This document shows positions 27,779 through 38,218 of a stretch of DNA of 64,000 bases, piece after piece (within the stretch, counting starts at the first letter, position 1; each line of letters begins with the position of its first letter). A program made the position numbers and the translations under genes. This stretch comes from Pseudoalteromonas neustonica (GTDB lineage: Bacteria > Pseudomonadota > Gammaproteobacteria > Enterobacterales > Alteromonadaceae), in contig NZ_BDDS01000016.1 in assembly GCF_001653135.1 (NCBI RefSeq), positions 1 to 64,000 on the forward strand. Reading direction: 5' to 3'. A model generated the notes under the pieces. It was not told where the DNA came from. It did no database searches and was given only the letters and a program-made list of their open reading frames with translations.

Positions 27779-29062
27779 ATGGCGCATTTTATAGACCGTC
27801 GCCTGAACGGTAAAAATAAGAGCACGTTAAATCGTCAACGCTTTATTAGGCGATATAAAAAACAGATCAAAGAAGCTGTATCAGATGCTATCAATAAACG
27901 TAGTGTCACTGATACCAGTAGCGGAGAGAGTATTTCTATTCCGCAGCGGGATATTAGTGAGCCAACGTTTCATCAAGGTAAAGGAGGCGATAGAGAGCAA
28001 ATTCACCCTGGTAACGATCAATTTTCTACGGGCGATAAAATTAAGCGCCCGCAAGGTGGTCAAGGTGGAGGTGCGGGCGAAGGTGAAGCAAGTGACTCAG
28101 GCGAAGGCGAAGATGACTTTGTATTCTCAATTTCTAAAGATGAGTATTTAGATTTACTATTTGAAGATTTAGAGCTACCAAACCTTCAACAAAATCAACT
28201 TGATAAACTAGTACAAATGAAAACACATCGCGCCGGGTTTTGCAGCGATGGTATGCCTAGTAATATCGACATCGTGCGTTCACTGCAAGGCTCACTTGCA
28301 AGGCGCGTTGCGATGAGTGCAGGTAAAAAACGTGAGCTAGCTCAGTTACAAGAGCAGCTTGCTGCGTTAATGGCTGATCCTGAACCAGATATAGCAGCCA
28401 TAGCGTTAATGGAGCAAGAAATTGCCCAATTGCAAAAACGTATTGGCGCTGTGCCCTTTATTGATAACTATGATTTGCGTTTTCGTAATTATGAAAAACA
28501 ACCTCACCCAACGAGTAAAGCCGTGATGTTTTGTATTATGGATGTGTCGGGCTCGATGGATCAGGCAACCAAAGATATGGCAAAACGCTTTTATATTTTG
28601 CTATATCAGTTTTTAACACGTAGCTATAAAGATATTGAAGTGGTGTATATTCGCCATCACACTCAAGCAAAAGAAGTCGATGAGCAAGAGTTTTTCTATT
28701 CGCAAGAGACCGGCGGAACAATCGTCTCCAGCGCATTGAAATTAATGCATGAGATCATACAAGAGCGCTATAACGCGGGTGAGTGGAATATTTATGCTGC
28801 GCAAGCCTCTGATGGCGATAATTGGGCAGATGACACCCCACAATGCGGTGAAATATTGCGTAATAAACTCTTAAATGATGTGCGTTATTACGCGTATATT
28901 GAGATCACGACGCGTGCCCATCAAAGCTTATGGCGTGAGTATGAAAAAATTTGTCAAAGCAATGATAATTTTGCCATACAACATATTCGAAGTGTTGAAG
29001 ATATTTACCCTATTTTTAGAGAGCTATTTAAAAAAAGTCGTCAACACCAAGGTGCAGCTTAA
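27779..29062 (+). CDS. yeaH: YeaH/DUF444 family protein
   Basis: The 427-residue protein belongs to DUF444 (YeaH/YhbH). A basic N-terminus ([20 protein letters not shown]) is followed by a Gly/Glu-rich linker, a helical segment and a von Willebrand factor A-like region with the MIDAS-type [13 protein letters not shown] (about residues 254-266). Its molecular role is not known. It acts with PrkA in stress survival in enterobacteria and lies between prkA and spoVR, separated from each by about 20-30 bp. A GGGGG ribosome site precedes the ATG. Confidence 0.95.
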   Translation: MAHFIDRRLNGKNKSTLNRQRFIRRYKKQIKEAVSDAINKRSVTDTSSGESISIPQRDISEPTFHQGKGGDREQIHPGNDQFSTGDKIKRPQGGQGGGAGEGEASDSGEGEDDFVFSISKDEYLDLLFEDLELPNLQQNQLDKLVQMKTHRAGFCSDGMPSNIDIVRSLQGSLARRVAMSAGKKRELAQLQEQLAALMADPEPDIAAIALMEQEIAQLQKRIGAVPFIDNYDLRFRNYEKQPHPTSKAVMFCIMDVSGSMDQATKDMAKRFYILLYQFLTRSYKDIEVVYIRHHTQAKEVDEQEFFYSQETGGTIVSSALKLMHEIIQERYNAGEWNIYAAQASDGDNWADDTPQCGEILRNKLLNDVRYYAYIEITTRAHQSLWREYEKICQSNDNFAIQHIRSVEDIYPIFRELFKKSRQHQGAA

Positions 29063-29083
29063 GCTGTACAGCGAGGTATTTAT

Positions 29084-30598
29084 ATGACCGATAAACGTTT
29101 AAGTGATGGCCCAGATTGGACATTTGATTTATTACAGCAATACCAAGACGAAATAGCGCGCGTAGCAGAACATTATCGCCTTGATACTTACCCAAATCAA
29201 ATTGAGGTGATCACGGCTGAACAAATGATGGATGCCTACTCCAGTGTCGGTATGCCGATTGGTTATAGTCATTGGTCTTACGGTAAAAAGTTTATTCAAA
29301 CGGAACAAAACTACAAGCGTGGGCAAATGGGCTTAGCATACGAAATTGTTATTAATTCTGATCCCTGTATTGCCTACTTAATGGAAGAAAACACCCTGCC
29401 AATGCAAGCACTCGTAATGGCACATGCTTGCTACGGCCATAATTCCTTTTTTAAAGGTAATTACTTATTTAAAACATGGACCGATGCCAGCTCAATTATT
29501 GATTACTTACTGTTTGCAAAAAACTATATTGCACGCTGCGAAGAAAAGTATGGCATTGACGATGTTGAAAACCTAATTGACTCATGCCATGCGCTAATGA
29601 ATTATGGTGTGGATCGCTACAAACGCCCGCAACAAATCTCTTTATTTGAAGAGCAAAAGCGCCAACAAGAACGTGAAGATTACCTGCAATCACAAGTAAA
29701 TGAGCTTTGGCGTACTATTCCATCTCATCAGCAAGAAAAAAAGCCGCACGAACGTCATTTCCCGCGTGAACCACAAGAGAACATTTTGTACTTTATTGAA
29801 AAAAATGCCCCACTATTGGAGTCTTGGCAACGAGAAGTTATTAGAATAGTCCGTAAAATCTCTCAGTATTTTTACCCGCAAAAACAAACGCAAGTTATGA
29901 ATGAAGGCTGGGCCACCTTTTGGCATTACACTATTTTGAACCATCTATACGATGAAGGTAAATTAACCGACTCGTTTATGCTGGAGTTTTTACAAAGCCA
30001 CACCAATGTTGTTTATCAGCCACCATATAACAGCAATTACTATTCGGGGATCAACCCGTATGCATTAGGTTTTAATATGATGGTTGATATTCGTCGTATA
30101 TGTGAAAACCCAACAGAGGAAGATAAACAGTGGTTTCCTGAATATGCTGGCAGTAACTGGCTAGATACGCTGCACTTTGCTATGGAAAACTTTAAAGATG
30201 AGAGCTTTATTAGCCAGTTTTTATCACCGAAACTGATCCGCGACTTTAAATTATTTACTATTATCGATCATGAAAAAGATCCTAATTTACACGTTGGCGC
30301 TATTCACGATGAAAGTGGTTATCACGCAGTACGCGAGGCACTCTCAGCGCAATATAATTTAAGCAATCACGAACCTAACATTCAAGTTTACGATGTGGAT
30401 ATTAGAGGGGATCGTTCTTTAACTCTACGTTATGTACCTCATCAAAATATCCCGCTTGCTAAATCCCATGACGAGGTATTAAAACACCTCTATAGGCTAT
30501 GGGGCTTTAAAGTGAAACTTGAGCAGGAGTCTATGTCTGGGGAAGTAAGTACGGTGGCGCAATGCCCATCTGATGACTCTCGCCATACAACAGAATAA
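29084..30598 (+). CDS. SpoVR family protein (YcgB-like)
   Basis: The 504-residue protein matches the SpoVR/YcgB family: GPDWTFDLLQQY, the conserved histidine-rich MAHACYGHNSFFKGNYLF, the NEGWATFWHY segment and PYNSNYYSGINPYALGFNM. The family is named from a Bacillus spore-cortex gene, but in non-sporulating bacteria it is tied to PrkA and YeaH, and its activity is unknown. The conserved histidines and acids hint at metal binding (inference). The gene has a GCGAGG ribosome site, starts 21 bp after yeaH and is followed by a terminator. Confidence 0.95.
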   Translation: MTDKRLSDGPDWTFDLLQQYQDEIARVAEHYRLDTYPNQIEVITAEQMMDAYSSVGMPIGYSHWSYGKKFIQTEQNYKRGQMGLAYEIVINSDPCIAYLMEENTLPMQALVMAHACYGHNSFFKGNYLFKTWTDASSIIDYLLFAKNYIARCEEKYGIDDVENLIDSCHALMNYGVDRYKRPQQISLFEEQKRQQEREDYLQSQVNELWRTIPSHQQEKKPHERHFPREPQENILYFIEKNAPLLESWQREVIRIVRKISQYFYPQKQTQVMNEGWATFWHYTILNHLYDEGKLTDSFMLEFLQSHTNVVYQPPYNSNYYSGINPYALGFNMMVDIRRICENPTEEDKQWFPEYAGSNWLDTLHFAMENFKDESFISQFLSPKLIRDFKLFTIIDHEKDPNLHVGAIHDESGYHAVREALSAQYNLSNHEPNIQVYDVDIRGDRSLTLRYVPHQNIPLAKSHDEVLKHLYRLWGFKVKLEQESMSGEVSTVAQCPSDDSRHTTE

Positions 30599-30609
30599 TT
30601 GAACAATAA

Positions 30610-30633
30610 AAAATGACGCCATAGCGTCATTTT
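30610..30633. terminator. Bidirectional terminator between spoVR and the cyclase gene
   Basis: aaaatgacgc-cata-gcgtcatttt is a perfect 10-bp stem with A/T-rich flanks. It serves convergent genes: spoVR on the plus strand and the GGDEF gene on the minus strand. Confidence 0.88.
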
Positions 30634-30660
30634 CTTAACCATTACTTTTACTCGCTTTTA

Positions 30661-31632
30661 TTAGCTTTGTGGAATATCACTAAAAGCTGAAACAAGGTTT
30701 CTGCCATTTTCTTTTGAATGGTAAAGCGCTTTATCGGCGGCCTCTATCCACTTTTCGTGACGTTCAAAACTACTATCAAAACATGCAAAACCTACACTGA
30801 CTGTCATCGTGACTTGCTGTCCATCAAAAAATATCGATGAGTTTTCAATAACACTTCTTAAGCGCTCTGCAAATATCTGTGCACCTTTTTTATCCGTATC
30901 AAGTAATGTTACTGCGAACTCCTCGCCACCATAACGCCCTGCTACGTCTGTTTCACGTAACGTTTTACGAAGTAAGTCGGCAATGTTACGCAGTGCTTCA
31001 TCACCACAACGGTGTCCATGTTCATCATTTATCTTTTTAAAGTGGTCAATATCAAACATTAGCAACGTACTACAGCCACCACTTCGTTTTATTCGTAAAA
31101 ACTCTTGGCGTAAAGTATTTTCCCAGTGACCGCGATTAGCAAGCTGGGTTAATGCATCAGTTTGACTTATTAGTTCAAGTTTGCGGTTAACGGCTTCTAA
31201 CTCTTTTTTATTGACGGCTTCATCAGTAACATCATAAATAATAATGCAAATATGACCAACTTCGCCCATCGTATTAGAAAGCGGAATAAACGTGGCATTT
31301 TGATACATGTGATCAGCTTTGCCTGTTATTGGCCGATAATTTTTAAACTTAAAAATATAAGGCTGCTGTTCCCAAATGGTAAATGAGCGATTTTTCAAAA
31401 TGAAAACTGATTCAGACTTACTACGAAACCACTTTTCATCTATTGATGGGAACAAATCAAATAGATCTTTATCTTTCACTGCACTTGGTAGCAAACCTGA
31501 ATGGTTTTCCATAAAACCATTCCAAATACACACTTTGTAGTCACGATCTAACACCACTAAACCAACATCAACGGTATTAAACATATCCATTAACCAATGG
31601 ATTTCATTCATATTAAAATCTGCTGCAGGCAT
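30661..31632 (-). CDS. PAS-GGDEF diguanylate cyclase
   Basis: The 323-residue protein has an N-terminal PAS domain (about residues 10-135, DVGLVVLDRDYKVCIWNGF) and a GGDEF domain (about 160-320) whose active site reads GRYGGEEF, a form competent for making cyclic di-GMP. No inhibitory RxxD site was recognised. It is cytoplasmic, with no membrane segments. It follows the receiver-CheC gene by 4 bp, so the two are almost certainly co-transcribed and may form one signalling path. Confidence 0.94.
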   Translation of the reverse strand: MPAADFNMNEIHWLMDMFNTVDVGLVVLDRDYKVCIWNGFMENHSGLLPSAVKDKDLFDLFPSIDEKWFRSKSESVFILKNRSFTIWEQQPYIFKFKNYRPITGKADHMYQNATFIPLSNTMGEVGHICIIIYDVTDEAVNKKELEAVNRKLELISQTDALTQLANRGHWENTLRQEFLRIKRSGGCSTLLMFDIDHFKKINDEHGHRCGDEALRNIADLLRKTLRETDVAGRYGGEEFAVTLLDTDKKGAQIFAERLRSVIENSSIFFDGQQVTMTVSVGFACFDSSFERHEKWIEAADKALYHSKENGRNLVSAFSDIPQS

Positions 31633-31636
31633 AATG

Positions 31637-32641
31637 TTAGTCTTCTAGTAGGTAAGCAACTTTGTATTTCAAAGTTTTCATTGAATCTTCGGTAAATAAC
31701 AGCATTAAATCGCAGTTAATATTATGGTTTTCGATACCGTAACTAATTTCTATAGCTAACGTACGCTGCCAACGAGACTTGTTAGCCTTTACTAGATCAG
31801 ATACATCGCAATGCTGCCCTAGTACGACCGGGTGACCTTGGCTAAAGGTCATATCAAGTTGTCTGGATAAACCTGTTAAAATCGCTCCAATTAGTATGTT
31901 ACTAATGTCCATGAGCAATTCTAATTCAACTTTATTGTTAAGCTCGCCTTCGTAGTTCATCAACGATGCTATTTCTTTAAAACTTGAGTCGTTGAGCAGT
32001 AGCAGCGCTTCTCCCGAGACCCCTCCACCAATAAAGCCTTGGCATACACCAGATGTAGATGAATTTGCGTCAATTGAACGCAGCGCCATGTCTAACTCAT
32101 TTACTTCAAGGATATTTACATTCGGAATAGGTAGCTCAACAAACACATTAAGCAGTCGTGCTAATAAATCCCCAGCTTGCCCCATTGCTACGTTTGTTAA
32201 CTCTTGATAAATGTCTCTTACATCGGGGTCAACTTGCTCACCCAATTTATGAGAGAGCCTTTCACGCATGGCTTTATCTTTAATGCCATGATGCTCGATA
32301 ATATCTGCAAGCTTTTGGGCATCACATGGCTTTTGAATAAAATCGATTGCACCAAGATCAATGACACGCTGATGGGCACTTGGTTGAATATCGCCAGAGA
32401 CGACAACAGTAAGAACTTGAAACTGTAATTCCTCAATGGCTTGCAGTACTTCATAGCCATCCATTTGCGGCATATTAAGATCTAAAAATAATATCTCAGG
32501 ACGAATTGCTTTTAATTGCTCGATACAATGAACGCCATCTTCAGCAAATTCTATTTTTATATCCCAATCATCGGGTAACGAACGCGCTAACTGGCGGCGC
32601 GCAAGTTTTGAATCATCACAAATTAGTACCGATGTTGACAT
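31637..32641 (-). CDS. Response regulator with CheC-like phosphatase domain
   Basis: The protein has a receiver domain (SVLICDDSKLARRQLARSL, phospho-acceptor in LFLDLNMPQMDGYE near residue 52, Lys in IQKPCD) fused to a CheC/CheX/FliY-type domain. The CheC helices show E-x-x-N motifs (YQELTNVAMGQAGDLL and LELLMDISNILIGAI), the phosphatase signature. I start at the ATG 32641 (AGAGAG ribosome site) rather than an in-frame ATG 36 bases upstream. Such fusions dephosphorylate receivers. Co-transcription with a diguanylate cyclase suggests a link between a phosphorelay and cyclic di-GMP. Confidence 0.9.
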   Translation of the reverse strand: MSTSVLICDDSKLARRQLARSLPDDWDIKIEFAEDGVHCIEQLKAIRPEILFLDLNMPQMDGYEVLQAIEELQFQVLTVVVSGDIQPSAHQRVIDLGAIDFIQKPCDAQKLADIIEHHGIKDKAMRERLSHKLGEQVDPDVRDIYQELTNVAMGQAGDLLARLLNVFVELPIPNVNILEVNELDMALRSIDANSSTSGVCQGFIGGGVSGEALLLLNDSSFKEIASLMNYEGELNNKVELELLMDISNILIGAILTGLSRQLDMTFSQGHPVVLGQHCDVSDLVKANKSRWQRTLAIEISYGIENHNINCDLMLLFTEDSMKTLKYKVAYLLED

Positions 32642-32785
32642 ATTTTCTCTCTGATAGTGTTTATTTATAGCAACCACTTTTTAGTTACAATACATTTATT
32701 ATTATTGATCATTGAATAAACATTTATTACTGTATTATGTTAATCAATGTAACACCTATTTACAATTTTAAATTTCACTAAAACC

Positions 32786-32809
32786 TTGGTGTGCACCAAT
32801 GATTATAAT
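32786..32809 (+). promoter_or_regulatory. Putative tpx promoter with overlapping inverted repeat
   Basis: TATAAT (32804-32809) is a good -10 element about 40 bp upstream of tpx. ttggtg-tg-caccaa (32786-32799) sits directly before it, in the spacer or -35 region, where a regulator would compete with RNA polymerase. The regulator is not identified. Confidence 0.45.
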
Positions 32810-32849
32810 ACACTCTGGCTAATTGCGTTAATTCTAAAGGAAATACCTT

Positions 32850-33431
32850 ATGCTTCGTTCTATCAGTTTTGCCTTGAGTGCTTTTTGCTCTGTTGCTTTC
32901 GCGACTGAAATTCCAGAAAACACGTTAGATGCGGGGAAAGTCACCGCACAATCAAAACCCATAACGTTGTTAGGCCAAGGAGTGAAATTAAATGAACAAG
33001 CGCCCGATTTTAAAGTAGTCGACGGTTCTTTCACACCGGTCACTTTAGCAAATTACCAAGGACAAGCTGTTTTAATTAGCGTGGTTCCAAGTCTGGATAC
33101 AGGTGTATGTAGTATTCAAACAAAGCATTTTAACGAAAAAGTAGCTGCACAATTTCCCAATATTGCCATGCTGACTATCAGTGCTGATTTACCCTTTGCA
33201 CAGGCGCGTTTTTGTAAGGCTGAAAACATCGATAAAGTAGTCACTTTATCTGACTCTGTTTGGCGTAACTTTGGCCAAAATTATGGCCTAGTGATCAAAG
33301 ATATGGGGTTATTAACCCGCGCTGTTTTCGTGCTTGATGAAAATCATAAGGTTGTTTACAAACAATTAGTGGCTGATCTATCAACAGAGCCTAAGTATGA
33401 GCCTGTCCTTAGTGCTTTAAAGTCACTCTGA
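32850..33431 (+). CDS. tpx: Thiol peroxidase Tpx with an N-terminal signal sequence
   Basis: The 193-residue atypical 2-Cys peroxiredoxin reduces peroxides using a thiol. The peroxidatic Cys is in SLDTGVCSIQTKHF and the resolving Cys in QARFCKAENI, spaced as in Tpx. Unlike E. coli Tpx it starts with a hydrophobic segment ending AFATE (MLRSISFALSAFCSVAFAT), which looks like a cleavable signal peptide, so I infer a periplasmic enzyme. The Tpx core begins near residue 28. An AAAGGAAA ribosome site precedes the ATG. It is convergent with adk across a shared terminator. Confidence 0.93.
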   Translation: MLRSISFALSAFCSVAFATEIPENTLDAGKVTAQSKPITLLGQGVKLNEQAPDFKVVDGSFTPVTLANYQGQAVLISVVPSLDTGVCSIQTKHFNEKVAAQFPNIAMLTISADLPFAQARFCKAENIDKVVTLSDSVWRNFGQNYGLVIKDMGLLTRAVFVLDENHKVVYKQLVADLSTEPKYEPVLSALKSL

Positions 33432-33451
33432 TTTATTATTAATACGATAAT

Positions 33452-33477
33452 AAAAAACCGCCAATTGGCGGTTTTTT
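33452..33477. terminator. Bidirectional terminator between tpx and adk
   Basis: aaaaaaccgcc-aatt-ggcggtttttt gives a perfect symmetric stem-loop with A and T tracts on the two sides, placed between the convergent tpx and adk stops. Confidence 0.93.
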
Positions 33478-33492
33478 TAGATTATTAGCTTA

Positions 33493-34167
<675 letters not shown>

Positions 34168-34265
34168 TTATCTTGCATCAGTATGATTTATTATAAAGCC
34201 TGAATTCTTCCATAAGCGCCTGCGATACTCAAGCAACTTATACCAATTGACTACACACACACCAT

Positions 34266-34292
34266 AAAAAAAGGGAACCGAGGTTTCCTTTT
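34266..34292 (-). terminator. Terminator after htpG
   Basis: On the minus strand AAGGAAACC-TC-GGTTCCCTT (one G-U pair) is followed by a long T run. It lies about 25 bp past the htpG stop. Confidence 0.8.
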
Positions 34293-34317
34293 CATTAAAA
34301 GGTTATTTTTTGAGCAA

Positions 34318-36231
34318 TTACTTGCTTAAATCAAGCATTAGTTTGTTTAAACGTGTCACAAACCCAGCTGGGTCTTTTAACGTGCCACGCTCTGCAAGTA
34401 GAGCTTGATCAAGAAGTACATGTGACCACTGAGCAAATTTCTCTTCGTCTTGTTCAATATTTAAATGTTTAACAAGTTGGTGCTCTGGGTTTAGTTCAAA
34501 AATAGGCTTTGCTTCTGGTGCTGCTTGCCCTACAGACTCCATAAGCTTTTGCATTTGTGAGCTCATGTCATTATCATCTGCAACCACACAGGCTGGTGAA
34601 TCAGTTAAACGATGTGTAAAGCGTACATCTTTTACTGTATCGCCTAAGGCTGTTTTGATTCGCTCAACAAGTCCTTCAACTTCTTTTTCAGATTCTTCTT
34701 GCGCTTTTTTGGTCTCTTCATCATCTAGGTTACCTAAATCTAGGTCACCACGTGTGATTGATTTAAATGGTTTATCAGCAAACTCTGTTAAGTGGCTCAT
34801 CATCCATTCATCAACACGGTCGCTTAGCAATAATACTTCGATACCTTTCTTACGGAAGATCTCTAAATGCGGTGAACTTTTTGCTGTAGTAAATGAATCA
34901 GCCACAACGTAATAAATTGCATCTTGACCTTCATTCATACGCTCAATGTATTGCTCAAGTGACGCATTCTGTGTGCTTTCATCTGTATGCGTTGATGCAA
35001 AGCGTAATAGTTTAGCAATCGCTTCTTTATTAGCTGCGTCTTCCGCTGGGCCTTCTTTGATCACTTGACCAAATTCATTCCAAAATACTTGGTAATCATC
35101 GGCTTTGTTTTTAGCCATGCGCTCAAGCATTTTTAAAATACGTGATGTACAGCCCTTACGAATTGCTTGCGTTACTTTGTTATCTTGTAAAATTTCACGT
35201 GATACATTCAATGGTAAATCATTTGAATCAAGTAAACCTTTAACAAAGCGTAAGTAACTTGGCATAAACTGTTCTGCGTCATCCATTACAAATACGCGTT
35301 GTACATAAAGCTTTAAACCACTTTGGCGTTCACGGTTCCATAAATCAAATGGGGCCTTCTTAGGGATATAAAGTAGGCTTGTATATTCAGTTTTACCTTC
35401 TACTTTATTATGTCCCCAGCTAAGCGGCTCTTCCCAGTCATGGCTTACATGCTTATAAAATTCTTTGTACTCTTCATCAGAAAGCTCTGATTTATCGCGA
35501 GTCCAAAGTGCAGTCGCGCGGTTAATGCTTTCCCACTCACCTGGTACTGCTGGTGTTTTTTCGCCATCTTCACCTTCAGACTCAGGTACTTCTGCTTTGT
35601 ACATTTGTACAGGTGTAGAAATATGATCTGAGTATTTAGTCACGATGCTACGCAGACGCCAGTCATCAGCAAACTCTGTTTCATCTTCACGAAGGTGTAA
35701 AATGATGTCTGTTCCGCGGCCTTCTTTTTCAATTTCTTGTAATGTGTATTCGCCTTCGCCTTGCGACTGCCATTCAACACCGGCTGCTTCACCAGCTTTG
35801 CGAGTGCGAACAGTAACTAAGTCTGCAACAATAAATGCTGAGTAAAAACCAACACCAAATTGGCCAATTAACTGTGAGTCTTTACCTTGATCACCTGTTA
35901 AGTTTTTAAAAAACTCAGCTGTGCCTGATTTAGCAATTGTGCCTAAAGAGCTGATCACTTCATCGCGTGTCATACCAATGCCGTTATCAGAAATAGTGAC
36001 CGTATTGGCTTCTTTGTCTGCACTGATACGTACTCTAAGATCAGCATCACCTTGGTAAAGCTCACCGTTTGAAAGTGCTAAAAAGCGTAATTTATCTGCC
36101 GCATCTGAGGCATTTGACACAAGCTCACGTAAAAATATTTCTTTATTTGAATAAAGTGAGTGGATCATCAGGTTTAATAGTTGTTTAACTTCCGTTTGAA
36201 AGCCTAATGTTTCTTTTTGTGCTGCAGTCAT
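34318..36231 (-). CDS. htpG: Chaperone HtpG (Hsp90)
   Basis: The 637-residue ATP-dependent cytosolic chaperone has the GHKL ATPase at the N-terminus ([17 protein letters not shown], with the catalytic Glu, then DNGIGMT and [11 protein letters not shown]), the middle domain with [12 protein letters not shown], and the C-terminal dimerisation domain. Length and motifs match bacterial HtpG. A GGAGAAA ribosome site precedes the ATG at 36231. No sigma-32 promoter was identified by eye in the 143 bp upstream. Confidence 0.98.
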   Translation of the reverse strand: MTAAQKETLGFQTEVKQLLNLMIHSLYSNKEIFLRELVSNASDAADKLRFLALSNGELYQGDADLRVRISADKEANTVTISDNGIGMTRDEVISSLGTIAKSGTAEFFKNLTGDQGKDSQLIGQFGVGFYSAFIVADLVTVRTRKAGEAAGVEWQSQGEGEYTLQEIEKEGRGTDIILHLREDETEFADDWRLRSIVTKYSDHISTPVQMYKAEVPESEGEDGEKTPAVPGEWESINRATALWTRDKSELSDEEYKEFYKHVSHDWEEPLSWGHNKVEGKTEYTSLLYIPKKAPFDLWNRERQSGLKLYVQRVFVMDDAEQFMPSYLRFVKGLLDSNDLPLNVSREILQDNKVTQAIRKGCTSRILKMLERMAKNKADDYQVFWNEFGQVIKEGPAEDAANKEAIAKLLRFASTHTDESTQNASLEQYIERMNEGQDAIYYVVADSFTTAKSSPHLEIFRKKGIEVLLLSDRVDEWMMSHLTEFADKPFKSITRGDLDLGNLDDEETKKAQEESEKEVEGLVERIKTALGDTVKDVRFTHRLTDSPACVVADDNDMSSQMQKLMESVGQAAPEAKPIFELNPEHQLVKHLNIEQDEEKFAQWSHVLLDQALLAERGTLKDPAGFVTRLNKLMLDLSK

Positions 36232-36374
36232 TGTGTTTCTCCAATTAGCAAAGTCTCTGCGTTATGCACTTAATATGGGGCGCGGTTCGTTAACTTCAAG
36301 GGGAAATATAAAAAAGGCAAACGAAATAATTATTTAAACTGAGTAAATAGGCTATTAACATTTAAACTTAACGC

Positions 36375-37088
36375 TTAAAATAAACATGGCGAATGGCCGT
36401 GGATCTGCTCGCCACTTTTTGGATGCTGAAAAAATAAGTCACTGGCGTGTAAAAGCAACCGTGCTGCCATTGCTTCGCTCGTTTCATTTTTATATAGATC
36501 ACAACCCAAAATAGGGTGACCCATCTCTTTACTGTGGATCCTAAGTTGATGAGTACGCCCTGTCATAGGCATATACTGCACTAAACTTCGCTTTGGTTGG
36601 TCAATACGCTTTAATACCTTGTAGTCACTTACTGCGGTTTTGCCTGTAATCTCACAAATTTTAACTAAAGGGAAAAGTAACGTGTCTTTCGCTATCGGTG
36701 CGATAACCTGCCCTTCATCTTTCACAACCCACCCTTGTAACATCGCTATATAGTGTTTTGTAATCGCTCGGTTCTGAAATTGCTTATTAAGCTGCTTTGA
36801 TGATTCAGCATTTAGCCCCACGACCATAATACCTGATGTGCCATAATCTAATCGATGCGGTAATTTGGCTTCAGGGAAAGGCGGACTAACTCCTGCTTGC
36901 CCATTTACTAATCGATAATGTACCGAGTCCCAATTAAGTGGATTTTTGCCCGACAAGCTCAATAAACCACTGGGTTTGTTGATTAATAAAATATCTTCAT
37001 CCTGATAAAGTATGTCTAAAAAGCCGGTGCATATTGGGGCGACAAAATCATCAACTATGCTGGGAGTTATTACGTGCTGTTCAGGCAT
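36375..37088 (-). CDS. rluA: RluA-family pseudouridine synthase
   Basis: The 237-residue protein has the RluA catalytic motif HRLDYGTSGIMVVGL (catalytic Asp near residue 82), the opening ILYQDEDILLINKPSGLLS and the RTHQLRIH segment. The short length and absence of an S4 domain point to RluA rather than RluC or RluD. RluA modifies U746 in 23S rRNA and U32 in some tRNAs. The assignment to rluA over other single-domain relatives is likely but not proven. Confidence 0.85.
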   Translation of the reverse strand: MPEQHVITPSIVDDFVAPICTGFLDILYQDEDILLINKPSGLLSLSGKNPLNWDSVHYRLVNGQAGVSPPFPEAKLPHRLDYGTSGIMVVGLNAESSKQLNKQFQNRAITKHYIAMLQGWVVKDEGQVIAPIAKDTLLFPLVKICEITGKTAVSDYKVLKRIDQPKRSLVQYMPMTGRTHQLRIHSKEMGHPILGCDLYKNETSEAMAARLLLHASDLFFQHPKSGEQIHGHSPCLF

Positions 37089-37152
37089 TTATATTCCTGC
37101 TAATACCAATTTTATTAAAAACATATTTATGTCAGTTTTGCTAAAAGCCATT

Positions 37153-37188
37153 AAAAAGCCTGCATAACTAAGTTAATGCAGGCTTTTT
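37153..37188. terminator. Terminator after recR
   Basis: aaaaagcctgcat and atgcaggcttttt form a perfect 13-bp stem with a 10-base loop. It lies about 30 bp past the recR stop and marks the end of the dnaX-ybaB-recR unit. Confidence 0.9.
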
Positions 37189-37216
37189 CTTTCAAAGTGT
37201 TTAATTACGCTAACAG

Positions 37217-37825
37217 TTAATTTTCGGTAACTGCCCTGCGACCACTAAACGCATGCATTAATGTCATGCCATCGAGTAAGTCAAGCTCACCACCGACAGG
37301 TATACCATGAGCAATACGCGAAGCCTCTACTTTATAACGATGACAAAGCTGCGCAATATAATGCGCAGTGGTTTCACCTTCGACCGTTGGATTGGTGGCT
37401 AAAATCACTTCGTTAATACCGCCTTGCTGTAGCTTTTTCTCAAGGGTATCTAAGCCTATTTCGTTAGGACCAATACCATCAATAGGTGATAAATGCCCCA
37501 TCAAAACAAAGTATAAACCTTGATACTGCCCTGTTTGTTCAATAGCCAAGACATCAGTAGGCGATTCAACAACACATAAAACACCACTGTCTTGGCGCTT
37601 TATGCTTAAACAAATATCACAGTGTGGCTGCTCTGCAAATGTACGACACGATTGACAATGACCAATTGCAGTCATCGCTTTTGTTAATGCATTACCCAGC
37701 TGGCTCCCACCTTTACGGTCGCGCTCAAGTAAATGAAATGCAATACGTTGCGCTGATTTTGGACCAATGCCCGGTAAGCAGCGTAATGCTTCTATTAACT
37801 GACTTAAACTCTCTGAAAGTTGCAT
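37217..37825 (-). CDS. recR: Recombination protein RecR
   Basis: The 202-residue protein works with RecF and RecO to load RecA on gapped DNA. It has the N-terminal helix-hairpin-helix ([20 protein letters not shown]), a four-cysteine zinc finger ([16 protein letters not shown], about residues 57-72) and the Toprim domain ([13 protein letters not shown]). Length matches E. coli RecR. It starts 8 bp after ybaB in the conserved dnaX-ybaB-recR operon. Confidence 0.98.
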   Translation of the reverse strand: MQLSESLSQLIEALRCLPGIGPKSAQRIAFHLLERDRKGGSQLGNALTKAMTAIGHCQSCRTFAEQPHCDICLSIKRQDSGVLCVVESPTDVLAIEQTGQYQGLYFVLMGHLSPIDGIGPNEIGLDTLEKKLQQGGINEVILATNPTVEGETTAHYIAQLCHRYKVEASRIAHGIPVGGELDLLDGMTLMHAFSGRRAVTEN

Positions 37826-37833
37826 ATTTTAAC

Positions 37834-38160
37834 TTAAAACGGCATTTTCATGCCTGGTGGTAATTGCATACCGCCAGTAACTTTGCCCATACGCTCTTGT
37901 GTTTCATCAGCTACGCGGCGTACTGCGTCATTACATGCTGCTGCAAGTAAGTCTTCAATCATGTCTTTATCATCTTCCATTAAACTTTCATCAAGCTCAA
38001 CGCGGCGAACATTATGATTACCAAGCATCGTTACTTTAACAAGACCTGCACCTGCTTCACCAACAACTTCCATCGTTGCGATTTCGTCTTGGGCTTTTTG
38101 CATGCGCTCTTGCATTTGTTGCGCTTGCTTCATCATGTTACCCATTCCACCTTTAAACAT
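37834..38160 (-). CDS. ybaB: YbaB/EbfC nucleoid-associated protein
   Basis: The 108-residue protein has the family features: an N-terminal Met/Gln-rich helix ([18 protein letters not shown]), the [17 protein letters not shown] strand segment and a C-terminal helix. YbaB dimers bind DNA as tweezers and influence gene expression. An AGAGAGAG ribosome site precedes the ATG at 38160. It lies between dnaX and recR, the conserved arrangement. Confidence 0.96.
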   Translation of the reverse strand: MFKGGMGNMMKQAQQMQERMQKAQDEIATMEVVGEAGAGLVKVTMLGNHNVRRVELDESLMEDDKDMIEDLLAAACNDAVRRVADETQERMGKVTGGMQLPPGMKMPF

Positions 38161-38218
38161 AACTCTCTCTCTTTATATAATCTTTAATTGGCATGAAGAT
38201 AAGGGCTATTGCAAAAAA

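Noticed and set aside
32641..32677. Upstream ATG for the receiver-CheC gene
   Set aside because: Only the second ATG has a ribosome site and gives the usual receiver start.
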